DNA from: Perognathus longimembris pacificus
Taxonomy: Eukaryota > Chordata > Mammalia > Rodentia > Heteromyidae
NCBI RefSeq assembly: GCF_023159225.1
Contig: NC_063188.1
Span: 31,803,626 to 31,867,625 of the forward strand
Length of the DNA stretch: 64,000 bases
Direction of reading: 5' to 3'
The notes below the pieces were generated by a model. The model made no database searches, was not told the origin of the DNA, and saw nothing but the letters and a program-made list of their open reading frames with translations. Both the position numbers and the translations under genes were made by a program. Of this stretch, positions 54,181-64,000 are shown piece after piece; within the stretch, counting starts at the first letter, position 1, and every line of letters begins with the position of its first letter.

Positions 54181-54427
54181 TATTTTTTTTTTTTTTTTTG
54201 CCTTTCCCAGGGTTTAAGCTCAGGGTTTTACACTTGCTCAGCTTGTTTGCTCAGCTGGTACTTTACTACCTAATCAACATGTCCAGCCCAGTCCAACTTT
54301 TTGCTGGTTACTTTTAGAGATGGAGACTTCTAGACTTTTCTGTCCTGACTGGCTTCAAACCATGAACCTCCAGATCTCAGCCTCCTGAGTAGTTAGAATG
54401 ATAGTCATGAGCTATAAGCACCCAGCT
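54181..54427 (-). mobile_element. Composite B1-ID SINE, inverted
   Basis: Inverted T-tail (54182-54200), ID-like half, then 'tttttgctggttacttttagag' linker and the B1-like half ending 'cagcctcctgagtagttagaatg'. Confidence 0.85.
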
Positions 54428-54690
54428 CAGGGTAATTTTATTAAATTCTATTATATCTCTATTATTTAAAAACTGTTTCTTCCTCTATTGTTACTAATAT
54501 TATTACCATCAGTTTCATCATTATTAGTTATTACCTTTAAATAAATGCTTTCTTAAATTGCTTAATTTTTACATAGTCAAGCTATACTTCTTTTTCTTTA
54601 CAGCTCCCAGAATTTTATTTTGCTTTGTAAAAGTTCCCTACCTTAATATTTTCAAATATTCTTTTGCTTTCTTATGCTCTTTTTTGTGCG
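54428..54690. other. Intergenic, AT-rich
   Basis: Unique AT-rich sequence between two inverted composite SINEs. No gene seen. Confidence 0.4.
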
Positions 54691-54920
54691 GGGGGGGGGG
54701 GGTTGTACTGATACTGGGTCTGAACTCTTGTGCTCTCACTTGGCTTTTTCCCTCAAGGCTAGCATTCTACCACTTGAGCCACATCTCCACTTCTGTCTCT
54801 TTCTTGGCTCCTTGGAGATAAGAGTCTCACCAACTTGTTTCTCCAGGCTGGCTTCAAACTGCGATCCTCAGATCTCAGCCTACTGAGTACCTAGGACTAT
54901 AGGTGTGAGCCATCAACCTT
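54691..54920 (-). mobile_element. Composite B1-ID SINE, inverted
   Basis: Begins after a run of 13 G, continues with 'ctagcattctaccacttgagccac', the linker 'ttggagataagagtctc' and the B1-like half ('cctcagatctcagcctactgagtac'). Confidence 0.88.
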
Positions 54921-55004
54921 CAACGTCTACTCTTCTGATGGTTTCTCCTTTTAGCATTTAAATATTTCACCTTTCTGAAATGTAATTCATTTCTATATTT
55001 ATTT

Positions 55005-55090
55005 ATTTGATGTACAGCAGTAGTGGGCATTGAACCCAGAACCTTGTGCTTATTCGGCAAATGCTATGTGACTTGAGCTACAGTTCTGCT
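55005..55090 (-). mobile_element. ID-like SINE fragment, inverted
   Basis: 'agtagtgggcattgaacccagaaccttgtgc' then 'tgacttgagctacagttctgc'. Confidence 0.65.
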
Positions 55091-55189
55091 GTTGAAATAT
55101 ATTTTAGAATGAGGAGATAGAAATGGAGCTTTATTGTTATGATGGTAGGCTGCTTTTCACAGTAAACACCACCACCATGAATTCAGTGA

Positions 55190-55310
55190 TGCTTCCTTTT
55201 TCCATAGAAATAGTGAAGCTGAGGCACAGAGGAGGAACTAGCCTTGCCCGGGATCACATAGCAAATGAATACTGACAGAAATGTTCCTAGATCCTGGCTT
55301 GCTGACTGCT
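55190..55310 (-). mobile_element. MIR SINE fragment
   Basis: 'gaagctgaggcacagaggaggaactagcc' and 'gggatcacatagcaaatgaat', inverted MIR. Confidence 0.75.
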
Positions 55311-55994
55311 GTGGCAGTGACATGCAACTTGACTTGTCACAGCTTTGTCCCTTGATGCACTTGAACTACTCTGCCTGACTCACACCAATATTCACTTTCA
55401 ATAGCCATAGCAACTTCCTTTTCCAATAGAGCCCCCTGACCTCTCTTGTTCTGAGACAGGAGAATACTGCCCCACAGGTTCTCTGCCACTTGTAAACACA
55501 CAGACACCTGCTGATCTCTGCAGAAATGCCTCACACGGAGGTAGCTTTGGTGACAGAGGGCTGGGGGCCGACCACGCAGATCGATTTGCTATTTGGGAAC
55601 CACAATAGGAAGTGTCTATTCTAAATAAAGACATTTGGCACCGTTTGCATTCAGTTGCTGACAGAACAGCTGCCATCCCAGGAGCCTTTTAAGGGGACTG
55701 CCTGGAACTATGCCAAAGTCCTAAGCTGGCGGCTTGTAAGCTGCAGGGACTTGTCCCAAGGCCAGCTAGAATAGGCCTAGGATACAAAAGGTAGTCTCGA
55801 AAGGAGAGACTCTAGCCAGGCTGAAACTGAGGCATTTTCTAGGCAGTGTTTCCCTTCTGGCTGTCCATTTCCTGGCTATAGATATTTTCGTGTCCCCAGA
55901 GTATGAGCACCCAGGGAAAAAAGAATGTGGAGTGGAAGTTGAAGACATGTGGGTTATTTATGATAACATCTCTTCATTCATTCATCTATTTATT
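55311..55994. other. Intergenic, nothing recognised
   Basis: About 680 bases, unique. Short minus-strand frames at 55337-55948 have no recognisable domain. Confidence 0.4.
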
Positions 55995-56225
55995 GATAGT
56001 CCTAGGGTTTGAACTCAGGGCCTTGTGCGCTTGCTTGGCTGCTTGGCTTTTTTCCTTAAGGCTGGAGCTCTATCACTTGAGCCATATCTCCACTTCTGGC
56101 TTTTTGCTGGCTAACTAGAGATAAGAGTCTCTTAGATGGGTCTTTGCTGACCTGGCTTCAAACTTCAATCTTCAGATCTCATCTTCCTGAGTATCTATAG
56201 TTGTGAGCTACCAGTGGGTAGCTCT
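55995..56225 (-). mobile_element. Composite B1-ID SINE, inverted
   Basis: 'tagtcctagggtttgaactcagggcc', 'tatcacttgagccatatctccac', the linker 'actagagataagagtctc' and the decayed B1-like half ('ttcagatctcatcttcctgagtatc'). Confidence 0.88.
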
Positions 56226-57671
56226 AAAACAGCATTTCTAAGCTCCTATTTTTCCCTCAGTAATTAGGCAGATTTCCATGAAAGTCTTTGAACAAAACAG
56301 GTGGAGAATTGTCTCCATTAGTTCGCTTGGCATTTATGGAAAGAGAGTAGAAGACACTGGCAAGAGTCTTCATGTCCTGCTAACCTTCCTATATATATTT
56401 ATTTTGCTCTCCCAAGCCCTAAAGCAAATTTACTGTTTGCAATAAGGTAAAACAACCTTTCACATCCCCTCTGTCCCCAGCCAAAACAGCAGCTTCTTCC
56501 CACACTGATGATGTAATATTGACTCACCCCCAATACAGTGAGGAGAGACCTGGGCTTCAGTTCCACAAAGGGATGCACTTATTGATTGAGGAAGGATCAA
56601 GGGAAATAAAAACTAGCAGCAGGAGGATTGGGTCTTCCTGAAGACCAAGACAGTATAGTATCCCTACCGTGGACATGGGGACCATTGACAGGTTGTAGGG
56701 GAAGTACCCGAGGTTCCTTTATCCTAGTATATATTCTGGATGGACCCAAACAAAACCATGCCAAGATATACAACCAAGTTGGGAAATAGCTCAGGCCTCA
56801 AGGATCCTAAACAGCAAGGGAGAGGTTGAACACCTTTCCCCCAACTACTGTGGCCAACTGAGTTCAGTGCTTTGATTCCCAACCTGCCTTAAGCTAATAG
56901 GGGACAATATGACACTATGAGTGTTTATTCAGGAACTCTACCTTTGGGACAAGCTCTAAACTAGAAGATCTCTTCTGATAACTGCTATGTTCTTATATCA
57001 GGAGCCCCTCCACATCTTCCACCAGTTTAATATAAGCACCACCCATGATAACCTAGCTCCCTGACTCCAGCTCTCTGTGTGACTACATTTATTCATCGTT
57101 CATTCAAGCATGCTTTTCTATGTATCTCCTCTGATCAGACACTCAGTTCATTAGCCTGCGTGAAAGCAAAGGAGACATGGCCCTGGCATTATGAAGCCCA
57201 TAGCTTCCGCACATAATAATTTTCAAGTTTTCACACTTTGACCTTCTCTTTTGACATAAATCTGCTATTGTTTTCCTCTTTTTCTATCCTGAAATTAAAT
57301 CCATAAATATTATAACTTACCCACAGATATAAATTCCAAAATATAGGTAAATATCCTAACTTACCCACATATCTCCAAAAGATAGGTAAATATCCTATCA
57401 TATAAAGAGGACATGAAGATAATCCCTAACAAAATTCTACATATTGAGCTATGCAATACAACACAGAAAGACTAGAACTAGACAGAGCCATGTGCTTTTA
57501 CACTGAATCCCCTTAAAGCAACAGCTACAAACACAATCTGGTACTCGGGTGTTGTCTTGACTACTCTAATTCCAAAAGCAACATCACAACTGCTGATTTG
57601 ATTTACTGAAATGGTGGATAGTATACTGGGTAAATGTTCATGTTTTTATACAACAGTTGCCTTTAAAGTAT
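56226..57671. other. Intergenic, nothing recognised
   Basis: About 1.4 kb of unique sequence. A short internal near-repeat of 'aacttacccacagat' / 'aacttacccacatat' occurs at 57316 and 57358. Confidence 0.4.
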
Positions 57672-57780
57672 TCTCTCCTCTCTCCTCTTTTCCCTCTCCT
57701 CCTTCTTTCTCTCCTCTTCCTCTCTTTCTCCCTCTCCCTTTCCATCTCCCCCTACCTCTTCCCCCCTCTCTCTTCTCTTT
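57672..57780. repeat. Polypyrimidine (CT-rich) tract
   Basis: About 109 bases of almost only C and T on the plus strand, with a few A. Long polypurine-polypyrimidine tracts can form triplex DNA; that is a general property, not shown here. Confidence 0.92.
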
Positions 57781-58689
57781 GGGACCATGTGTGCCTGTGT
57801 GAGTATACAAGTATACAAGTGTGAGTAATGGGGGGTGGGGGTACAAAAAGCTCTGCCTATACATAAAACATGTCAAGTTCAGATGATTAGAAATAAGGTT
57901 TGCATTTCCCTGGAACATAAAAAAATCCTATGAGATGCTAAACCATTTATTTTGCAGGACTGTCCTGGACATTGCAAGATGCCGCATTTCCATGTTACAC
58001 TAAATACCCCCTGGCATTTTCCAAGAGTCCCCTAGGGGGCAGTGTTGTTCCAGTTGACAGCCACCAGTCTATTCGGTTCCTGTAGGATGGCGTTTTTCTG
58101 GTTCAGGACAGGCTTTCACCCCCTTTATCCCTTCCCGTGGAGTCTGTGGAGACTCCTAAGCTTCTCCCTTCCTCAAATTTGTTGAGTAGAGCAGGAGTTC
58201 TGCTTCCTCCAAAGCCATCTCCCTCTCTATCTGACAACCCACTGCTCTCAAATGTGCAACTAAATAGCTACTGCAGATGAGTCCCGTGCCTCATCCCCAG
58301 AGGTGCTTCTCCTGCAAAAGGCAGTCTTTCTGCCCTGTACCTAGTCCTTCAACCACTTCACTGTCACTAGCCTCAGCCCAGACTGATGCTCATGAGTATA
58401 AAAAAAAAATCAAACTACATCAAAGCCTGAACTTGTCCCTCACCAGATCCCTGTGGCTTATTTTGTGTGCAGCAGAAAATGTAAGATACTAAAGTAAAAA
58501 AGGCCTGAAGGAAAAGATTCTTTTCTTTTCTGCAAATAAGAAAGCAAAGAGAGTCAGCCACATCACACTTAGGGTTTTCTTCTCTGCAACTTTAAACAGC
58601 TTTCTGGGCACCAACATACCATAAACCATTTGAAAACTGGCCCACCTCTTTGCAGGGCACTCGAGATAAGAGTAAGTACCCTGCAAATA
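57781..58689. other. Intergenic, contains a CTCF-like site
   Basis: No gene recognised. The CTCF-like site at 58029 is listed separately. Confidence 0.4.
58029..58043 (+). promoter_or_regulatory. CTCF-like motif
   Basis: CCCCTAGGGGGCAGT matches 11 of 12 core positions of CCASYAGRKGGC. In unique sequence. Confidence 0.5.
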
Positions 58690-58830
58690 AAAAGGTGGGC
58701 ATTCAAGTTCAAGTTCTACCTTATGCTGCTCAGAGTCTTTAAGAAGTTCATTTAGACTCTCTGAGATAGTTAGTCTGGAAAATGGTGATAAGGAATGCCT
58801 GTAAGATGTATAGCTCAAGGTCTTACATCT
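58690..58830 (+). mobile_element. MIR SINE, decayed
   Basis: 'tcaagttcaagttctacc', 'gtctttaagaagttcatttagactctctgag' and 'aaaatggtgataagg' are in MIR order. Confidence 0.55.
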
Positions 58831-59183
58831 AGTAACCCACCCATCAATGATGGTTGCTGTTATTCTGGCAATCATAGAATATGAGTTGAGAGTTGCCTTC
58901 AGTTCATTTGACTCGTCCTGTATAATTTCATTTTATCTTTTAGACCAAGACAGGAGTTTTACTTAGGCTTAGCACGTGGTTCTGCATCTTGGATTAAAGT
59001 TTCATCCAATGAGAAATACTGATCCAGTAAAATCTTAAGGGCTCTCTTCACGCAACCATCAAGAATACATTTTTCTTTTTTCTTTTTCTATCCTGTTTCA
59101 ATCTACAAAGAAAATCAGAGCAGATCTGAATTGAGGCACAGAATTAACCAGGACCTATCTTTAAGTAGAGCCCTTACTTTCCT

Positions 59184-59354
59184 ACTATATTCAAGGATTG
59201 TCTGAAGAGGTGGCTCGTGAAGTTGGCTGCATCGTTAATCACCTAAAGCAGCGTCTGTACAATGCCAGAGCTTTTGGAGGAAAAGTGGAAAACACCATCA
59301 ATCATCCAGTTGCCAAAGAGAAGCATTCAGCTCCTGTGCGAAGACGATATTAAA
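59184..59354 (+). pseudogene. Unidentified coding-like stretch ending in TAA
   Basis: One plus-strand frame runs from an upstream TAA (59164) to a TAA at 59352, with about 60 codons. Its composition looks protein-like: SEEVAREVGCIVNHLKQRLY, then a Lys/Arg-rich end (KHSAPVRRRY). It lacks an initiating ATG, and a pyrimidine-rich stretch ending in 'attcaag' just before 59197 could be a splice acceptor. I do not recognise the protein. It could be the 3' end of a 5'-truncated retrocopy, a terminal exon, or chance; no A-tail follows. Confidence 0.3.
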
Positions 59355-59479
59355 AAGTCATCTCAGTGCAAACAGCTAGATTAAGGCAATAGACATCTTT
59401 AAGGTTCTAACCTGTTTGCTTTGCATTAAGACAAGGTCTTAAACAATGTAGAAACGATCAAATGAAATGGCCACACATC

Positions 59480-59640
59480 AATCAACTGGTCAATATTTAT
59501 TGAACAAGTACTATGTGCCTGACACTATGAGGGCTCTAAGAAAGCAGAAGAATACATGATTGTTTAGAACCTTCCCTTGAAGAACTTGCTATCCAATGGA
59601 CCAGGGGTAGAGAAACAGAACAAATCCCAACACAAAGAAA
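59480..59640 (-). mobile_element. L2 LINE 3' end, inverted
   Basis: 'tatttattgaacaagtactatgtgcctgac' and 'gaaccttcccttgaagaacttgc' follow the L2 pattern. Confidence 0.8.
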
Positions 59641-59736
59641 TATAAAGCCCTTCAGCTAGGTCTTTCAGAGTATGCTAACTTCCTTTTAGTTGATGCAATT
59701 ACAGTCACATAAAATCAAGGAGACCAGATGTTCTCT

Positions 59737-59739
<3 letters not shown>

Positions 59740-59785
<46 letters not shown>

Positions 59786-59805
59786 TGGTGTGGTGTGTGT
59801 GTGTG
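59740..59805. repeat. (GT)n microsatellite
   Basis: About 20 pure GT units, then interrupted GT at 59780-59805. Confidence 0.96.
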
Positions 59806-60026
59806 TTTGGTACTGGGGCTTGCACACAGAGACTGGGCACTGTTCCTTACCTTTTTCACTCAAGGCTGGTGTTCTGGTGTTCTACCACATGAGCTATAGC
59901 TTCTTACTTGTTAACTAGAGATAAGTCTCATAGACTTTCCTGTCTGAGCTAGTTTTGAACTGTGATCCCCAGATCTCAGCCTCTTGAGCAGCTAGAATTT
60001 CAGGTGTGAGCCACCATTGCCCAGCT
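59806..60026 (-). mobile_element. Composite B1-ID SINE, inverted
   Basis: 'tttggtactggggcttgcac', 'tctaccacatgagctatagc', the linker 'gttaactagagataag' and the B1-like half ('ccagatctcagcctcttgagcagc'). Confidence 0.9.
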
Positions 60027-62719
60027 CTGTTCTATGACTTAAAAAAATAACATAGTCAAGCTAATGAAGGTGGGTGTTTGACTTTCTGAGGACTTACAGA
60101 GGGGTCCACAAAAAGTTTGATATGTCTTGCAGATTTAGGGTTAGGCCCTAGCTCTGCCACTTCCTGCCTGGCTAACACTCCCAGGATGCCTGCCCTCTCT
60201 GCAACAATCTTATCATGAAGATTGAAAGAAATACCTGTATAGAGCTCTTAGACTAGAGGTAAGTCACTGTTCTCTAAAAACATACCTTACTATAAACATT
60301 ACAGGAGAGAAAATGATCATTCAAATTGGCCCAAGATATCTTCAAACTCTGAAAGAAAATTCTGGTTCCTATTTGCAATGGCGGCTGCTTCCCTTCCCTG
60401 TGTGGAGCTCTCGCTGACTTGGGGAAGATCCAGTTAGTCTAGTAGCCTGATAAGATACAGAAAATGTTCTCACAGTGGCCCCATGATCCCTCCAGCCAGA
60501 TTAAGCTGGCTTTTACACTGCCACCTACTTGTTCAGTTGTCATTGTGGCCCCTCTCTGGGAGCTTGTGATCATCAATTTCAATATCCCTCTTTTTGCAAG
60601 TTCCTATTGCAATTTGGCATCCTACATCTTTTTCCCCGAGGGATAGCAGTACAATAAAGGACAGAGAAATTGTAATGTGACCTTTTAAAAATGAATGACC
60701 TGTATGCAAAAACACAACAGCACCCTTAGAAAAATACATGTATATAAAGCCCCACAAAAGGCTCTGACTCATGGTTGAGAAAAGCAGCAAGCACACCTGA
60801 ATAGATGTTTCTAATTGAACAGCAAAACTCTCTCTCTGAATCCCTATCACAGTGTGTGTATACTTTCTGTCCCCAAAAGGAACCACTTTGGCCTATTATG
60901 AAAAATAATTATGGCAGTTCCAAGAAAATGCAGACAACCGAACTTACTTCCTAAAATGCTACCACATGGATTTTGTTGCGTCTTGAATATTAATACAATA
61001 CAGTTTGTGCCAAAGTCAAATATTTTTACTTATGCCAAGAAAAGTTCTGAGTTACAGGAATTCTAACAGGTTTAATTAGTGGGGAGTTTAACTTAATCCA
61101 GTGGTTTTGCAACTACCCTGACTGAGGCAGGCCAGCTTCCTGCATTTAATAGGACATAAGTGGTCAGAAATGGCCTTTAGTGACCTTATTAGAGAAAAGG
61201 CTCATGATGTGCACCAAAGCTGCTTCTCCCAAGGAAATAAATAACAGGCGAAGGCACTATAATTATCAACACGGTTTCTGCATGCAGGATCCTACTGCAT
61301 ATGTGACCTGTTGCTTTCAACTTCCTATAATTACAATTTCTGATGATCAGACGGTGCTGTTTTCCCTTCCTTTTACCAACCAGCATGCTCAAAAGAAAGC
61401 CATTCCAGGGCCCCTTGAGTTTGCCCTGTAAGTATATTTTAAAAGGCAAAGCTTCTTAGCTCAGCCAAATGAAACTGATTGGAAAAGCACCATAGAAACG
61501 AGAGGCTTATTATGTGTAATAGCCACACTCTTTGCAGCCCTATCCTAAGCACTAGGCCACAGTTTCCAAAGGGAAGAACCTGTAGGCTTCAGAAGACAGC
61601 AACAGAGACGATTAAGGGATTGGAAAAGAGGATCTAGGGGAAAAGGTTAAAGGTATTAAGATTATGAGGACGATTTAGCCCCAAGAGAAGAATGAAGGAG
61701 GCTCACCAGCTGCTCTTCCTCACTACTGATGGCACAGAAGAAATGAATGACAGCTTGAAACATTTTAAGTTAGATGTAAGCAAGAACTTCCTGATGTCTC
61801 CTTCATCACTAAAAGCTATTCATTCTTCATTTTCTAAAGTGTTGCTGGCTACTGAAAGTGAAGTTCACAGGGTAATAAGGGAGAACTATAGGGAAACCCA
61901 TTACAAGACAGGATGTGTTTTGTAATAGAAGCAATAGAATGTCTCTGATTGTTTCAGGTGATAGGAGATACCTAGCATATATGATGCAGTATCTTCAGTG
62001 GGGGCTGAGGGAGCACCCACTTGGCAGGTAGATGGATCTGGAGCAAAAGTATAACTAGTCATCTGGTGTATGATAAATAAGGCTATAAATACACTCTGTC
62101 AGTTAAAATTTGGCTGCCTAATGAGTTTACCATAAACTTGTAAAGGCTCTCTGTTTTCATAGGCTTTGAGGGGATTTGGGAATGATAGATAAGGGTCTAA
62201 GGGTCTGTGGAAGGGGTATGTGGACACAACCATATAAAGTGGCTACTCAAAGGAATGTGGCCTTTACAAATGTAATAGTTAAGGATTTTGTTATTCAAAG
62301 AATTGCAAATATTGGCCCTATCATCCTTATGAACATACCCATAACGGTTTTCAGAATAAACCTCGTAATGTGCAGTAGTGTGGAATTTATAGGGTAACAA
62401 TGTTGAGAGTGGGAAGAGATCACCTCTCTGGCCTTCCTTGTCAGCTGTGTTTTCTGAAAAGCAGGGTGGGAGGCAGAGACATTGGCCACTCTGAGTCCTT
62501 TCTCACACTGCAGAGCCTGTCAGGGCTTGGCAACTGATAAGGAAAGCTGAAAATCCTACAGGGAGGGGCCCTTGAGCTTCTGGCTATCTGAATTGGGAAA
62601 CACCCAGTTGCTCTCTGCCAGCTGGGCAACTTCTTTTAGGGGCAATACCCTTGAAGGGCATTACCCAGACAACCCAGCCACACCTTCACAAGTTGTTTGC
62701 TTCCAAAAAAGCACAGCAG
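60027..62719. other. Intergenic, nothing recognised as a gene
   Basis: About 2.7 kb. A MIR-like scrap may lie at 60130-60260. The repeat-free stretch 61190-61400 looks like conserved non-coding DNA in composition. Frames of 60-117 codons on both strands match no family that I know. Confidence 0.35.
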
Positions 62720-62952
62720 GGAGCCGGTGGCTCATGACTGTAATCTTAGCTACTCAGGAGACTGAGATCTGAGGGTCAAGATTCAAAGCCAGACAGAGCA
62801 GGAAAGTCCATGTAACTCATTTCTACAATTAACCACCAGAAAACCAGAAGTGGAACTATGGGTCAAAGTGGTAGAGAAGTAGCCTTGAGCAATAGAGCCC
62901 AAGGACAGCACCCAGACCAAGTTCAAGCCCCATGACTGAGTAAAAAAAAAAG
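62720..62952 (+). mobile_element. Composite B1-ID SINE, relatively well preserved
   Basis: 'gagccggtggctcatgactgtaatcttagc', the linker 'caattaaccaccagaaaacc' and the ID-like right half 'gtggaactatgggtcaaagtgg', ending in an A-tail. Flanking GAGCACAG/AGCACAG traces may be a short target duplication. Confidence 0.92.
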
Positions 62953-63639
62953 GCAAAAAACAAAACAAAGAGCACAGTTCTTCAGCTCATTCTTCTGTTC
63001 CCAATAGAAAGGGAGACCCCGCTCCACTCAAGGGCAATTTTCTTCTTGCACCTATCTACAACCAACACTTACACATGAACTGAATGAAACTAAAGTCCTC
63101 TTCTCATGATTAGACACTTCCAAAAATATGTCTTCCTTTCTGGCCTGATCCTCATCTCAGCCCTCCAGGAATCCAGGCCCAAATCATTTCAGGATGAGCT
63201 CAACCTATAACCACTCCCTCTGAGGCCTGGCTTCCTAACCTTGGTGATCCCAAAGCACACATCTGTTGCAACACACGGGGCCCACCCTAGGCAAAATTGA
63301 GCTTCAGTCAACTGATTTCCCACACCCCCACACTCCACCTCTCCTTACACAGTCTTCCTCTTCCTTAGGGATTTGGTTCCCTGGAACCCTTCCCTCCCTT
63401 ATCCCTGACAGGAAAGGCTCTGGTAAAGGAATTTGCACTGAGATATAAATAATAACACTCCCTAACACAGCCACCCCTGCCAGACTAACTCTTGCAAAGA
63501 CACTCCAATGCATTGCATACTGATGATGGGATTTCTGCCTTCACTCATGGGCCAAAAAAAAGATATTTATGACAGATTGTGCCTTCTCATTGCCCACCAA
63601 ATTATTATGTGGGGCCCCCAAGTTTTAATCTGTGGTCAG
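62953..63639. other. Intergenic, nothing recognised
   Basis: About 690 bases of unique sequence. Confidence 0.4.
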
Positions 63640-63652
63640 CCTCAGTAACACT

Positions 63653-63847
63653 CTTTTTTTCCAGTCCTGGGGCTTGTACTCAGGGCCTGAGCACTGTCCC
63701 TGGCTTCCTTTTGCTCAAGGCTAGTCCTCTACCTCTTGAGCCACAGCGCCACTTCTGGGTTTTTCCGTTTATGTGGTGCTGAGGAATCGAACCCAGGGCT
63801 TCATGCATGCAAGGCCAGGACTCTACCACTAGGCCACATTCCCAGCC
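63653..63847 (-). mobile_element. Dimeric ID-type SINE, young copy, inverted
   Basis: Full-length inverted dimer with 'gccacagcgccacttctgg' and inverted box B 'ggaatcgaacccaggg'. A perfect 13-bp duplication, CCTCAGTAACACT, lies at 63640-63652 and 63848-63860. Confidence 0.97.
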
Positions 63848-63860
63848 CCTCAGTAACACT

Positions 63861-64000
63861 TTTTAGAGAAATAAATTTTTCTGAATTCAAATCAGGAGAG
63901 ATTATCTGGAACATGGATTGACCTGGGAAAACTGGGATGTGGGAATACAGAGATTCAGTCTGCTGAAGAGAGTGTGTGTTTGGTAAGGAAAGGGAGACTG
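63861..64000. other. Window end, nothing recognised
   Basis: Unique sequence up to the window edge. Confidence 0.4.

Overview
This is mammalian, almost certainly rodent, nuclear DNA. It is AT-rich, packed with SINEs, LINEs and microsatellites, and contains one clear protein-coding gene. The commonest young repeat is a tRNA-Ala-derived (ID-type) dimeric SINE of about 200 bp. A second, older SINE joins a 7SL/B1-like left part to an ID-like right part. From memory this pair is typical of geomyoid rodents (pocket mice, kangaroo rats), so a heteromyid is my best guess at family level. The gene is RTL9 (RGAG1), which is X-linked in eutherians (human Xq23, between AMMECR1 and CHRDL1), so the window is probably X-chromosomal.

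Layout. Bases 1-2046 are a 5'-truncated, minus-strand L1 whose ORF2 frame is still open to the window edge. Bases 2047-10600 hold microsatellites, an old L1 split by a young SINE, short L1-3'-end-like retroposons and SINEs. Bases 10624-14691 are the intronless RTL9 coding region on the minus strand: about 80 degenerate 13-residue repeats followed by a C-terminal gag-like domain. A splice acceptor lies just upstream at 14769. I predict a matching first exon (about 16346-16560, minus strand) with a splice donor, a TATA-like box and a six-codon upstream ORF. Bases 17,000-64,000 are intergenic or possibly upstream RTL9 intron. They contain many ancient MIR and L2 fragments, two hAT-Charlie-like elements, B1-ID composite SINEs, three more young ID SINEs and about a dozen microsatellites. 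They also hold a few candidate regulatory sites (three CTCF-like motifs and three blocks that look like non-coding regulatory DNA) and one unidentified short coding-like stretch near 59.2 kb.

How it fits together. RTL9 is a domesticated gag gene of the Ty3/gypsy (sushi-ichi) family. In this window it has no pol, no zinc knuckle and no LTRs, so it acts as a host gene. Everything else is transposon stratigraphy around it: MIR, L2 and hAT fragments are oldest, then old L1 and composite B1-ID SINEs, then dimeric ID SINEs with intact target-site duplications, and the truncated L1 at the left edge also looks recent. I found no convincing second protein-coding gene, tRNA gene, rRNA gene or CRISPR array.
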